Source: Callipepla californica brunnescens
Lineage: Eukaryota; Chordata; Aves; Galliformes; Odontophoridae
DNA length: 64,000 bases
Direction of reading: 5' to 3'
Assembly (NCBI GenBank): GCA_023055505.1
Contig: JALIRH010000026.1
Coordinates: 7,579,591 to 7,643,590 of the forward strand
Part shown: positions 26,101-36,013 of the stretch, piece after piece
How positions within the stretch are numbered: position 1 is the stretch's first letter
How the letters are laid out: every line of letters begins with the position of its first letter
The notes under the pieces: generated by a model
Told to the model about the DNA's origin: nothing
Seen by the model: the letters and a program-made list of their open reading frames with translations, nothing else
Database searches by the model: none
Program-made: the position numbers and the translations under genes

Positions 26101-26668
26101 GAAAAGAAGAGACAATCTTCCGCAATGCGAGGTAATCAAGACAGAACTAAAGGAAAAAACTTCTAAACACAACCACAAACCGCTGAGACCCACAGAACTC
26201 TCTCAGAGGCAATCAGAAAATAAAAGGGCTGTGAACCACTCCAGTGGTAGGTCAGCACCTGGCACGCGGAGGGATATAGTGCCTAAATGCAATGGGGGTC
26301 TTGTCAAAATAAACTCCAATCAGACAGTAGTTAAAGTGCCTACGACGCCCACGAGCCCGGTGAAAAACTGGGGCGGATTCCGAATTCCAAAGAAGGGGGA
26401 GAGGCAACAGCAGGGGGAGAGCCCAGAGGAGACCTGCCGCCAGAACTCCGCTTACCCCTACCTGGGCGTGGGCAGAGTTTCGCCGAAGGACAGGGCAAAA
26501 AGCAAGCTGAAGCCTGACAGCGAGAATGATGGCTACATCCCCGACGCTGAAATGAGCGACTCCGAAAGCGAAGTGGCTGAAAAGAAGTGCAGACAGCAGA
26601 GGCTCAGCCCAAACAGCACTATCAGCAGAAGGACGGACATTATCAGGAGAAGCATCCTGGCATCCTGA
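5021..26668 (+). CDS. JADE1: JADE1 (PHF17), PHD-finger scaffold of the HBO1 histone acetyltransferase complex; 5' end outside window
   Basis: Nuclear scaffold subunit that pairs the acetyltransferase HBO1/KAT7 with ING4/5 and MEAF6 for histone acetylation (family knowledge). Exons seen: 5021-5103, 8377-8534, 11949-12136, 14143-14354, 15844-16011, 16623-16739, 19650-20180, 24809-24926, 25767-26668. All have AG/GT borders and compatible phases, and they join into one frame of about 825 residues. Order of parts: Ser/Arg-rich N-terminus, enhancer-of-polycomb-like region, C4HC3 PHD finger (CDVC...FCDKC...CxxC), extended second PHD ([14 protein letters not shown] to SYCPKH), coiled region, and a C-terminal tail ending in RRSILAS. 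The first exon begins in phase 1, so about 17 N-terminal residues lie upstream of the window; with them the length would be 842, the usual JADE1 length. The tail ([19 protein letters not shown]) identifies JADE1 rather than JADE2 or JADE3. Introns are long and AT-rich, unlike those of the genes to the right. Confidence 0.97.
5104..8376 (+). other. JADE1 intron with one small ancient repeat
   Basis: Intronic and AT-rich. The only structured element I recognise is the short hairpin-like repeat at 6304-6379, listed separately. Nothing else here resembles a gene or RNA. Confidence 0.65.
6304..6379. repeat. Possible ancient amniote interspersed repeat with inverted arms
   Basis: The core has exact 9-bp inverted arms, CACTGAAGT at 6322-6330 and ACTTCAGTG at 6351-6359, around a 20-base loop. 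The wording 'cccattgacttcagtg...ccaagatttcaccc' resembles an old repeat common in bird, turtle and crocodile genomes. I cannot name the family. Confidence 0.4.
8377..8534 (+). CDS. JADE1: JADE1 exon, start of enhancer-of-polycomb-like region
   Basis: Encodes [20 protein letters not shown] through PEPVA and ends in phase 2 (AG|). The next known exon supplies G to finish Arg. This is one of the most conserved stretches of the JADE family. Confidence 0.96.
8535..11948 (+). other. JADE1 intron with a cryptic exon candidate
   Basis: Long intron. It contains an open, acceptor-led stretch at 9411-9618, listed separately. The open frames on both strands around 10.68-11.14 kb match no family I know and have no splice or start context, so they are not called. 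Confidence 0.6.
9411..9618 (+). other. Candidate alternative terminal exon of JADE1
   Basis: A pyrimidine-rich acceptor ending ttctctgcag (9401-9410) precedes 208 open bases. Joined to the upstream exon, which ends in phase 2 (AG|A), the frame stays open for 68 codons to TGA at 9616-9618. An ATTAAA lies about 110 bp further on, near 9728. The encoded segment matches nothing I recognise. It could equally be a chance open stretch. Confidence 0.2.
11949..12136 (+). CDS. JADE1: JADE1 exon, middle of enhancer-of-polycomb-like region
   Basis: Encodes the block from [16 protein letters not shown] to LANEEFKEM. It contains [20 protein letters not shown], a JADE family signature. It enters in phase 2 and leaves in phase 1 (ATG G|gtgagc). 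Confidence 0.96.
12137..14142 (+). other. JADE1 intron with a 26-bp tandem duplication
   Basis: AT-rich intron without a gene. It holds an exact two-copy 26-bp repeat at 12828-12879 and a small near-duplicate (catctactca twice) near 14042-14061. Confidence 0.65.
12828..12879. repeat. Two-copy 26-bp exact tandem duplication
   Basis: The unit starts gatccagtgccagg and ends aataaggttt. It occurs at 12828-12853 and again at 12854-12879 without a mismatch, which points to a recent slippage event. Confidence 0.9.
14143..14354 (+). CDS. JADE1: JADE1 exon, first half of PHD finger 1
   Basis: Encodes [20 protein letters not shown], then the acidic linker, then the first PHD zinc ligands CDVC and CDKCNIC..H. 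It ends after CVHQ, so PHD finger 1 is split by an intron. Confidence 0.97.
15844..16011 (+). CDS. JADE1: JADE1 exon, end of PHD 1 and zinc knuckle
   Basis: Encodes [20 protein letters not shown], which closes PHD finger 1, and then the knuckle [18 protein letters not shown] and [12 protein letters not shown]. Exactly 56 codons, phase 0 at both ends. Confidence 0.97.
16623..16739 (+). CDS. JADE1: JADE1 exon, extended PHD 2
   Basis: Encodes [19 protein letters not shown] through [13 protein letters not shown] in 39 codons, phase 0 at both ends. CSLC provides zinc ligands of the second PHD module. Confidence 0.96.
19650..20180 (+). CDS. JADE1: JADE1 large exon, end of PHD 2 and helical region
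   Basis: 177 codons, from [20 protein letters not shown] to [11 protein letters not shown]. It completes PHD 2 (CP..H at FKSYCPKH). A variable linker follows, then a conserved helical segment rich in Lys/Gln/Glu ([20 protein letters not shown]) and the [20 protein letters not shown] block. Confidence 0.97.
20990..21440 (-). mobile_element. CR1-like ORF1 fragment
   Basis: On the minus strand the frames show a Glu/Arg-rich heptad-like segment ([20 protein letters not shown]), then an acidic-Pro stretch (EEEPPP) and NRYKALGME in a neighbouring frame. This order is typical of the coiled coil and linker of CR1 ORF1 proteins in birds. It is broken by stops and frameshifts. The family assignment is from memory of the pattern only. 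Confidence 0.5.
21940..22560 (-). pseudogene. ERV pol remnant: RT connection and RNase H
   Basis: The strongest viral signal in the window. The minus-strand frame at 22378-22560 has the PHAV...NP layout of a gammaretroviral RT connection domain. Downstream (22320-21940) come the RNase H acidic motifs [15 protein letters not shown] and YTDSKYAF, then a [12 protein letters not shown] histidine motif. Several in-frame stops interrupt it. It has no function as protein. Confidence 0.78.
22933..23860 (-). pseudogene. ERV gag remnant
   Basis: Disrupted frames on the minus strand. They include a segment resembling the capsid N-terminal domain of gammaretroviruses, with a [15 protein letters not shown] motif near 23540-23570, and downstream an [14 protein letters not shown] motif near 23190. 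An A-run and several frameshifts break it. The region joins directly to RT connection sequence, so protease and most of the RT have been deleted. Confidence 0.6.
24809..24926 (+). CDS. JADE1: JADE1 exon, basic helical segment
   Basis: Encodes [20 protein letters not shown] through QERVS and ends in phase 1. Its acceptor lies only a few hundred bases from the start of an antisense retroviral remnant in the preceding intron. Without splicing, the frame runs 16 further codons into the intron and stops at 24974-24976. Confidence 0.96.
24927..25766 (+). other. JADE1 last intron, no gene seen
   Basis: 840-bp intron before the terminal exon, with no recognisable element. Confidence 0.7.
25767..26668 (+). 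CDS. JADE1: JADE1 terminal coding exon
   Basis: Encodes the last 299 residues. It contains [20 protein letters not shown], basic clusters that are likely nuclear localisation signals (KKPHKR, HRKRR), the conserved [16 protein letters not shown], an acidic stretch (EMSDSESEV), and the invariant end [17 protein letters not shown] followed by TGA at 26666-26668. Confidence 0.97.
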
Positions 26669-29380
26669 CTGGGCAGTGGGGCACCGTGGTCAGTAGTCAC
26701 TGCCTACAAACCAACTTCACTTTATTTATTGGTGTGAGAGGGGAGAGTTCTTACACATGGCTACAGACCGACAAATAGATAACCCGTTATTCCTGAGCTG
26801 TATAAACATGTTTACATACACTTAAAAGCTGGATTTTTTTGCCCCTCCCCCCCGCCCCCAACCCATTCCGTGACAAGTTTGAATCTTCTTTATTTGCAAC
26901 TGCCCTGGGTAAGCAGAGAATTGACATTGTTACTAAAACAGGATTTGTGATGAACACTAAAGTCACAAAATCATCTAGGGGGGGTAGAGTGGGTAGTGGG
27001 GAATTAGGCAGCACCATCCCTTTTCACTAAACTGCACTGTTAAAATTCCCTTCCCCTGCTTTCTGGAAAAGCACAAGCTCTTAATTTAACCTAGTGTGTA
27101 CTGAATCAGAGATGGTTATTTATTTAACCATATTGCACTGCTGCACCCCGCTACAGAAGGTCACTTGCCTTGGATGGTGGTAGGTCTTTGGCCTCTCTTT
27201 GCAGAATGTTTGTTGTTGCATTCGATTTGAGCACAAGTGGCAGCTCAAAATGCTCCATGAGCTCCAGAGTTGATTTGTAAGTACAAGACTGAGATGTTAA
27301 ACTGGAAAAAAAAAAAAAAAAAAAAAAAAAAGGAAGGGACGGGTCAGGGCTGCAGCTGCCTTACACTGCAACAGCTTAAAAATAACTCAGATGGAGCGTG
27401 GAGAAAAGTCTCCGGTGGCTTTGTTGGGAGAAAGGGGCTGGGCTCGCAGGTTACTGTGCCCAGTGGTGTTACCCATCAGCATTTCATTACCTGCGTCCCG
27501 AACACCTTGACAATTCAAGCGAAAAAAGCTAAGGCACTAGTCTGTAGGATTTCCCAAAGCCCACCACAGATGCACTAACGGCAACGTATTGGGAAAGCCT
27601 GGCTTATGACACTAAAGGGTTACCTTAAAATGGACATAAATATATATTTTTTAAGTAAAATGGAGAGGCAATAAATTGTGATTAGCTCTTTACAGTCAAA
27701 TGAAGAGAAGTTATTCTATTCTGGACTAGATTTGATGGAAGAGGGTACTCGTATGCATACTTTTTTTAATAATTGCAAATGGCAATAACAAGAAAGCTAT
27801 GAGCAATAACCTTAACAGTTGGTTACAATACTTTTTTTTTTGTACCGAGTGTGCACGTAATGGGGGATTGTGAGGAGCCTGTGGATTTTGGAGTTCTGCG
27901 TAGATTTAAGTTAGGTATGCACTGGTTAAATGAAGGTTTCAGCCGCCGTGTTTTAGTGAAACGCAGGCATTGGGAGCCAACAGCCCAGCCTGCTGTTAAC
28001 CACGCTCACTTGCATTTCACTGTTAGCCCCTTGCCTCTTGAGCAGGAAAGCTTTTGAAATACAGTAGAACTGAGTCTTCCGGAGGCTTCAATCAAAAAAA
28101 AAGGCTTATTAACGCCCTGTCTTGCTATGCAAGTTGTAACTTACTGAGGTGTTTCAACAGAATGTATCCCTATCGTTCATGTTTTAAAACCCTGGAGTCT
28201 CAACCTTTCCATACCTTTTGGGGCGGTGCTGGGAAAAGGAAGTTTGGTTTCATGTTCTTTTCAAAGACCATTGCTGGACCCAAGAATTTGGTTTGACCTC
28301 ATGACTTGCACAGATTAAAGCCCGACAGGCCGCTGGTGAATGTGAAATTACGTAGTTGCTTTTGGGATGTGTTGCAGTAAATTACTTAAATGATCAAAAA
28401 GGCACAAGCAGACAGAAGGTAAATGCAGGTAGCTGTCCTTGACGTACAACAACACGTTAAAGGACGGCGTTATTTCAATAAGAAGCTCACGACCACGTAG
28501 GGAATTTGTCAAGCCATAGATGGAATAATCTAAATTCTGATTCCAGCGTGTAACCTCCCACCAGTTTGAAAGAGGTACCTTGTTAATTTGCACTATTACG
28601 ATGGCTAACGTTGTGCAGAATTAATGCCTTACCTGTTTTGCTCCCTGATGTTTAGGTTCATAAGCTTTCTCATGTTTCAAGTTACGCTGAACCAAAACCA
28701 AAAAAGCGCTTTCCCCCCTCCTCCCCCCAATTCCAAAAGCAGTGGGACGGCAGCAGCAGGCCCAGCGCGCTAGGATGGTTGTGGTTCCCTGTGTGCTGTG
28801 CTCGGAGGGGTCGGGGGCTCAGCAGTGACAGCGCACTGCCAATGCTTTGTAGGGATAGCAGCCTTTGCTGAGTTCGTGTTCTTTAGGCGTTCCCTTGCCT
28901 CATGCAGACTGACCAAGCGACCTTTGCTGATGATGACGTAGTGTGTGGGCCCGTAGGCTAGCTGGACTTGCGTCAAGTTGCCCCGAGTGCCGCTCCTTAG
29001 GTTCCGGAGCCACGCTGATCTCAGAGAAGGGTTATACGTGTTGTGTTATCCATCTGAATTTCCGATTTCTGAACCGATCGTCATTAACATTTGTAAAACC
29101 GTGTACAGAAGATTTTTCACTACGTGCCTGGCTTTGGTGTCCATTCGGCTGAAATCAATTGAGAAAGGTGCATGAAGAGAAGCAGGTAGAAACAAAAAGT
29201 CTATGTAGAGATGACTATTTTATATTACACGGCCCAATCCTGTATTTATTTTCCCCCTTTTTTGAAGTATTTATAACGACCTAGTCGGAGACAGCTGTAT
29301 TTTTTTGTTAAAATATTGGGTAGAATTGTGCCTTTTTTTTGTCCGTACGTGAAATAAACGCTGTACATTTTTGCAGTCCG
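26669..29380 (+). other. JADE1: JADE1 3' untranslated region
   Basis: About 2.7 kb between the JADE1 stop and a canonical AATAAA at 29353-29358, with no other gene. It carries a run of 26 A at 27306-27331 and an earlier AATAAA at 27670-27675 that could give a shorter message. The boundaries are inferred from the signals. Confidence 0.75.
29353..29358 (+). promoter_or_regulatory. JADE1: JADE1 distal polyadenylation signal AATAAA
   Basis: AATAAA is followed within 20 bases by a T-rich stretch. It lies 160 bp before the RCHY1 start codon, right at the edge of the RCHY1 CpG island. Confidence 0.75.
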
Positions 29381-29517
29381 CTCACCGAGCGCGGTTCGGG
29401 GACGCGCGGTGACGGACCCGGCTTGGCGCGGCCGCCACAGCGCGCTCCTCCCGCGGGAGGCGGAGCGGCGCCCGGCGGAAGGGGCGGCCGGGAGCGGCCG
29501 GGCCGTGCGCGGCCGTC

Positions 29518-32032
29518 ATGGCGGCGGGCGGGGAGGAGCGGCCGGAGCGGGCCGGGGGCTGCGAGCACTACCGGCGGGGCTGCCTGCTGCGGGTAAGGCG
29601 GGAGCGGGCGGGGCCGCGGGGCCGCGCGGGTGCTGAGCCGCGGCGTGCCGTTCGCAGGCGCCGTGCTGCGGGAAGCTGTACCCGTGCCGGCTGTGCCACG
29701 ACGGCGCCGAGGAGCACCGCCTGGACCGCTTCCGCGTGGCCGAGGTGCAGTGCGCGCGCTGCCGCCTGCTGCAGAAGGTGCGTGTGGGGAGGGGGGGGGC
29801 GCCGCCATTTTGGGCGGGAAGCGGCGGGCTCCTGACGGCCGCGTCCCGCAGGCCCAGCAGCGCTGCGAGGGCTGCAACAGCCTCTTCGGGGAGTACTACT
29901 GCGACGTGTGCCACCTCTTCGACCGCGACAAGCAGCAGTACCACTGCGACGAGTGCGGCATCTGCAGGTGCGGCCCGGCGCCGGGCGGGGCGGGGCGGGG
30001 CGGGGCGGCCGCTGAGCCGTGACCGTTCCCCGTAGGATCGGCCCCAAGGAGGACTTCTTCCACTGCTCCAAATGCAACTTGTGCCTGAGCCTGAGCCTGC
30101 GGGGGAAGCACAAGGTGAGCGTGCCCGCGGCGCTGCGGTGATGCGTTGTGCCTCGCGAACAGAATCCCGAAGCGCGGGGTCCGCCCGGCCCTGCGTGACT
30201 TTGCCTTTTGTCCCTGCCAAGTGCATCGAAAACGTCTCCAGGCAGGATTGTCCCATATGTTTGGAGGTGAGCTGTTCTGCCTTTGGCTCTGCAGGCTGCG
30301 TTGTGGACTTTGTTATCGCTCAATGTTTTCTCTTTGGTTGTTTCTTTCTTTTCTGTCCGATACGAAACAGGACATTCACACGTCCCGCGTCGAAGCTCGC
30401 GTCCTGCCGTGCGGTCACCTTCTTCACAAGTAAAGCTTTGCAGATGTTTGGGATTTGGGAGTACCTGTTGCTGGGTGTGCCTGGTTCCTGAGGGGCCACG
30501 CGGTACAGGATGGGCACTGTTCACCAGGAAGCAGCGCAGGAAGAATGTTCTCCTTCACCAGCAGTTCGTGGTGGTGGAGGAAGATTCACTCTGATTTTTT
30601 GTCACGTTGGTTTTCCTTCCGTTGCATCTTAGCGTGAGGAATCCCATAGAGGTTCCCCCCCTTGGTGCAGAAGGCAGTTGCACGATGTTTTTATGAGGCC
30701 GGTACCTGTTTATGCATTGAGTTTTAAATTCATTCCCTAGGTAAGACCACAGAATACTGTGTTACTCTGCGTAACCCGCATGCTCCTTTGGGCTTGCGCA
30801 GTGAAGCACAGCCCAGTGTGCCTTTGGAAGAATGGGTACAGCAGGACTACCTGCTTCCCTTCCTCCTGAACTCCCTGTAACCACTGGATGTTATTCCCTT
30901 TCTTACTGTTCGTGCTACTCCACTTATTTCCCTCATTGTTTTTTTTTTTTTTTGCTGTGCTGAGTTAATGCCCTTCAGACTGAGTCTTCTCTTAATTAAC
31001 TGCCCATTTTGAAGTTAACTCATGCTTCTTTTTCTCCAAACTCGAAGCGCACAGTTCTTGTTGTATTGTTGGCTCTGTCGTGTTAACTTAAGAGTGGAAC
31101 CAGGTACGTTTTGTCTCCGCTTGTTTGCCTGTGTACTTACCACATGATTTGGAGTGGAAGCTTTCTTTCCACTTGGACTTGGAATGTTTTTTAACTTATG
31201 TTTTGGGACAGCTGTGAACCTTCTGCCTTTGTTCAACCCAGTTGTGTTACCAGTCAGTAGCAGTTCTTCGTGCTGAACTTCTCCTTGTGTTTTCTTTCCA
31301 GAACATGTTATGAAGAGATGTTAAAAGAGTAAGTAGTTCTAAATGTCTTTTGCATGGTTGTAGTCCGAGCAGATTACATGAGGAGGCAATGATCACAATG
31401 CTGTTCCAGTAACTCCAGGGCAGCTCCTAAAGGGGAAGGAAGCTTTTAATTCCCAGCTCTGATTGAAAGAACGTTTCTGCTTGCTGTGTTTTTCTCTGAT
31501 TTGTGTGATGAGAAACTTGTCATTTTGAGTGGATATTTTTTGTGGTCCTACTCGATTTTCTGAACGTGGCTTTTCCCCCTTTTGCCAGAGGCTACAGGTG
31601 TCCTTTGTGCATGCACTCCGCTTTAGATATGAGAAGGTACTGGCGTCAGCTGGATGACGAAGTAGCACAGACTCCTATGCCCACCGAGTATCAGAACATG
31701 ATGGTGGAGGTAAGAGATGAGGCGTGAGGTGACGCTTCTGCTCTTGGCAGCTCTGCAGCTCGCCCTTGCTGGCAGTAGAGAGCGCTAGGAACTCATCCTG
31801 CCTCAGGAGCCAGCCTGACTGCTGGGGAATGTTGAAGAAATGTCATGTGCTGACCTGAGATGTCAGCAACTGGGTTTTAAAGCATCAGTACCCTCTGCCC
31901 TACTAGGACAAAAACCAAAAACACAAAACAAAACAGCCAACGACAAAATCAAACCAGAAAGTACCATAATAACGCGGTGGAGTAATGGTTTGGTATTTGG
32001 AAGTATGCCTCCTGTGTATGGTGCTGTCATAG

Positions 32033-32063
<31 letters not shown>

Positions 32064-32587
32064 GATTTTGGAGCCTTGGAATCCAGAGTAACTGCTATTT
32101 TGTTTACATTTCTCTGAAAAATATTCAGCTACTGATTCGTGCAGTGGTAGCAAATGGAGATAACTTCTGTTTCTCTGTGTGAACTGGCTGCTGCTAGCCT
32201 CTGAGTGAAAGTGCTCTGGTTGGTGTAGTTGGATCTGTTCCAGTTGAGACAGCACATCCCACTGACTCCTGGAGTCAGCACATCGGGAGAGACCTCATTG
32301 CTGCATGTTCTGAGAAGAGCACTTGCTTGACTGTCCCACACAGCAGCGTAGCTGATGTTGGCAGTTGGGTGATTGCGAAAAGCGTAACCGTACAACGCTG
32401 TTGTTGAGTGTCCTGTTGATGCAACAGTCTCTTTCTTTCTCTCTCTTCTTTTCCGTGTACATAGATCCTTTGTAATGATTGCAATTCCCGGTCTACAGTG
32501 CAGTTCCATCTCATAGGCATGAAGTGCACCAACTGTGAGTCGTACAATACTGCCCAAGATGGAAAATCCAAGCAGCCTGTGGAGTAG
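29518..32587 (+). CDS. RCHY1: RCHY1 (PIRH2), RING and CHY zinc-finger E3 ubiquitin ligase
   Basis: E3 ligase that ubiquitinates p53 and other cell-cycle proteins in nucleus and cytoplasm (family knowledge). Nine exons: 29518-29592, 29658-29777, 29852-29967, 30036-30114, 30222-30266, 30371-30429, 31302-31328, 31589-31709, 32465-32587. They join in frame to 254 residues (human 261). Seen in order: CHY finger beginning CEHY at 15-18; CTCHY finger ([24 protein letters not shown]); RING finger from CPICLE (140-145) through CGHLLH to YRCPLC; C-terminal zinc ribbon (CNDC...CTNC). The start was chosen at the first ATG of the island, which gives the family's N-terminus before CEHY. The C-terminal tail is shorter and diverged. 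The gene lies tail-to-head behind JADE1 and convergent with PARM1. Confidence 0.97.
29801..29812 (-). promoter_or_regulatory. YY1-type site in RCHY1 intron 2
   Basis: gccgccattttg is the reverse complement of the YY1 consensus (CAAnATGGCGGC). It lies in the 74-bp intron 2, a common place for YY1 sites in housekeeping genes. The call is sequence-based only. Confidence 0.5.
29983..30007 (+). repeat. GGGGC tandem run in RCHY1 intron 3
   Basis: About five GGGGC units lie within a 68-bp intron. The G-runs could form a quadruplex in DNA or pre-mRNA and double as Sp1 sites. Confidence 0.8.
32039..32065. repeat. (TA)n microsatellite
   Basis: About 13 TA units in the last RCHY1 intron. Confidence 0.9.
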
Positions 32588-32657
32588 CAGTGCCTAAGCA
32601 GTGTGCTGCGTGCAGCTGGACAAGGAAGACTCTACTGTGAAAGAGGCTGTCTGTTAA

Positions 32658-32663
32658 AATAAA
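32658..32663 (+). promoter_or_regulatory. RCHY1: RCHY1 polyadenylation signal AATAAA
   Basis: Canonical AATAAA 71 bp after the stop codon, giving a very short 3'UTR. Confidence 0.75.
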
Positions 32664-35600
32664 TTGTCAGTAAACGTTACTCAAAGGTGTCACAGCAACA
32701 GTGAAGATGTTCTGCAAGCACTGTCCCCCTCCCTCGTGCCTGTGTTGTTGGGATGCTCCCTGCCAAGCAGTGCAGTGCCCAGCAAGGGCTGGTCCCTGTA
32801 GGGAGCGTCCTGTAACGGAGTGCTTATCCTGCCAGAGAGAAGGCAGCCTGGGAAAGTAAGCAGTGAGCTGCAGAGTGGGGAAGCGCTGTGAGACGTAGCT
32901 GGCGGGGCAGCCAGAGGTTGGGAGCTTAACGCAGGGTGAAGGTGTAGCTGTTCTGCTCACAGCTGTTAGGGAAAATCAGCAGCTTTGAGAGCGGCCTTTT
33001 GCATAAAGCTGACATCTGCAAGGTTTTGCGCGAGTACATCTTGTTCCTTTGAAGTGATGTATTTGTTCTAGGGCCTTGGAGGCACCGGTGCGAGCAGGCA
33101 GAAAGGGTTGAGCTTGCAGAAATCACGTACCTTAGTTTGGTTTGTCGACATAGATGCAAATGAGGTATGCAGAATTCATTTTATAAGCAGTGCCTGCGTG
33201 GGCAGCCCTTGTGTTGAACATGCAAGCCACACTGCAGGCTGCCCTCCACAGGTACTGCTGCTTCATGTTGTCTCTTCGCTCTGATTCCTTTGCCAGCCAC
33301 TGTTTTGTTTTTTTTTTTCCTTCTGGATTACATTATTGTCTTACAGAGGCCTGGATGTTATATCACAGCTTGAAGGCTTAATGGTTAAATTACAGACAGT
33401 GAAGCACGCAGCATTGTCAGGACTGAGACCAGGCCGGCTGAGCTGCCCAAGTCTAGGACATCTGCAAGAGCTACACTTTGTAGAGGTGCTCACGTAGCAC
33501 AGGGTCCAGCTTTCCGCAGGCTTGTTTTCTTCTGTTTTTTTTAATGGTGTCAGATCTCATTGTGAGCAGAGAAGCTATGATGTAGAAGTGCTTTCCTTCT
33601 TCCCCTCTTCGTGTGATACACTGCGTGGTGTTCTGCAAACCGAACCCACAGTTGTTTGTTTGTGAGAGTGGCAGAAGGCGCAGTGTCCAAACTGCACGCA
33701 GTGCACAAAGAAGTGACTCTGTCTCTGCCTCACTTTGTTGTAGAGCACTGCTTTCTCCCACTCTGAGTAGTCAGAAGCACCACGAGGCACATGGTGGCGT
33801 TACTGCAGCTCACTTCCACTATCTTTTCCAGCTAAAAATGTAAAACTGTCTTTATTAAAACAACTTCACGCAGCGTGGTGCTGTCGCCTCATATGTGCAT
33901 ACCTTCTAGGAATACCCGGGTGAGCTTAAACCAGAGCTCTGCACTGTTCCCACCTGGCAGGCGGGCACTGAGCAGGGGCTCTCCTGCACAGAGGAACCTC
34001 TGGAGAGCAGCAGCCACTGCTGTGTCCTGCGACTGTGAGTTTTGTCTGTGGAGCAGTGCTGCCTGCAGCCTGCTGGGGGAAGGAGCGAAGTCAGCCAGCA
34101 GCAGCGCAGAAGGCTGCGCTGAGCCAGCATGCAGGGAGCACACATCACCCCCCTGAGTCATGGTGACTTCATCAAAACAAGCAGCAGCTGCTGCCAAGCG
34201 AGCCGCAAATTATCTGTGGCCTGCTAGGGGTTAGATCTGATTAAAATGGATAGCAGAGCCACTCGTGCCACTGAGTGAGCTGTGCTGAGGCAACGGTGGC
34301 TGCAGAGACTCAGTGTATGTGGGACTGGGCGCGCTGGCAGAGTACTGGCAGCACACTGGGTGCGTTAGGCTGAGGTGTCTAAAGCCTGCTGGTGGGCTCT
34401 GACGCAGTAGTCCCCATCCCCATTGAGACTCCTGCTAGCAGGACGTGTGTTTGGGTGGAAAAGTGGAGGCAGCATGGAGTGCTCATGTACACAGGCATAC
34501 AGCACAGCTCTGGTCTGAGGGTAGTTGGGTGTTAAGCCATTGTGGCACTGGGAACGCAGTGACATGAGCAGGACCCCACGTTGTGCACCAAGCGTGGCAC
34601 AGAGCCCTCACCTCTGCCAGGACCGTGCGTGTCACACAGCGGAAAGTAAATGGCTTGGAGATGAAGATAGACATGGTGGATAGAGGTAGGCAAGGAGCTT
34701 GTCTGGGAAGGAAGAGGCTGCAGAAAGAGCTGCCCTCTGCCATGGAGCTGCTAGATGAGGGATCGTTTTGTAGGAAGATGACGGCCAAATCCTACATGCT
34801 GCCACAGCCCTGGGGTTTTGCATTGAAGCCACCTCGAGCCCAAGTCCTCTCCCGGGCACACAGCGAAATGAGGACCAGATGGGCTGGTTGCTGCTGGTGG
34901 GAAAAACTCCGCATTCCAGCAGGCTGGGGATGCAAACAAGGTCAGAGAGCTATTAATAAAGCTAAGGGCTGCTGAGGAATGTGAAACACAGGGGGGATCT
35001 ACGAGCAGAGGATTGTGGGTCCATGGGCTCCTCCCAAAGCCAGATGGGCATCTCTGAGGCTGCCCCTGCCCCTGTGCACAGATGCCCTCTATCCTTCCTC
35101 TGCAACTGGAGCAAACGCAATTAGCAAAGCCCTCTGAGTGTCCTCCTTGGCTGGGCTCTTACAACTGAGCCCTGCCACAGCATCATCAGTCTGTGTGCCT
35201 TGCAGCAGGATGCCTGCACACCTCCCTGGTGGTGCTGGAAATGGGATGATTCCCTGTTTTTCTCCTTGATGGTCTCCCTGTGGTGTTGGGGTTGGGAAGA
35301 AGCTGCACGTGGTACTTGTGGCTATTTTTCTGGTTAACACCGGCAAGCGGCTTTGTTTTTTAAAGCAGAACTGAGCAACTGAGCCCTTGGAGCTGTCTGG
35401 AGCTGTTCTCGAGGGGCAGGCAGGGGCTTTTGGTGCAGGTGACGGGGCCTGGGGTGGACAACAGGAGGCTGCTTGCTGGTGGTGGAGTCCAAGTGAAGCT
35501 CAGACCTTCTCCCATTCTGAGCACGAGGTGATGCGGGACCAGGGAAGGGGCCAGAGCAGGAGAAGCTCTGCAGTCCTGAACACGTGCTGATTTCTGCTGA

Positions 35601-35965
35601 ACCAAGCTGGAGATGAACAAACAAAAAAAGGCTAAAAATACCAATGCACGAATGTTTCTGCAGCATCCAGGAGCTCAGGCTGGTTGGGCTGGAGGCCAGG
35701 TTTTTGTTGGAAGTTGTTGTGAGCTTTGAGTGCTGGAGCTGAGAGGGCTTCCCTGCGCCTTCGCATGGGGACAGCTTGAGAAATGACCTTTAAGTGATGG
35801 CTGAGGATGGCGGTAACGCAGTGGCATGAGCCAGATGAGCTATGGGAATAAATTCCGTGACCCTCGGCCCTCACACTGTGATTTTTGTGGTGCTTTTTGG
35901 TTAAAAGTGACAGGTTTTGATGCCAGAGCTGTAGGAACGGAGTCGTGCATTGTGGATGTCTGGAA

Positions 35966-36013
35966 ATGATGGTCTTGGAGGTGCTTTCCAACCTTAAAGC
36001 TTGTATGATTCTG
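35966..36013 (+). mobile_element. CR1 retrotransposon 3' tail fragment
   Basis: Reads tgatggtcttggaggt, then tttccaacctt and tatgattct, which is the CR1 3' end. About 48 bp survives. Confidence 0.65.

Larger units (their letters stand above)
29380..30030 (+). promoter_or_regulatory. RCHY1: RCHY1 CpG-island promoter
   Basis: Base composition changes abruptly from AT-rich to very GC- and CpG-rich just after the JADE1 polyadenylation signal. The 137 bp before the start codon contain an ETS-type CGGAAG at 29476-29481 overlapping a GC box. The start region itself reads ATGGCGGC, a YY1-type context. There is no TATA box. The island runs through the first three exons. Confidence 0.75.

Noticed and set aside
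5021..26668. JADE2 or JADE3
   Set aside because: The C-terminal half and the terminal [13 protein letters not shown] context match JADE1 throughout, and the predicted full length equals 842.
29983..30007. Disease-type GGGGCC hexanucleotide repeat
   Set aside because: The unit is GGGGC (5 bp), few copies, in a tiny RCHY1 intron. It is unrelated to the C9orf72 repeat.
29568..30524. 318-codon minus-strand frame across RCHY1 exons 2-6
   Set aside because: Shadow of GC-rich RCHY1 exons and introns, with no recognisable domain.
34583..34975. 130-codon plus-strand frame between RCHY1 and PARM1
   Set aside because: No recognisable motif, no CpG island or promoter, and a length compatible with chance.
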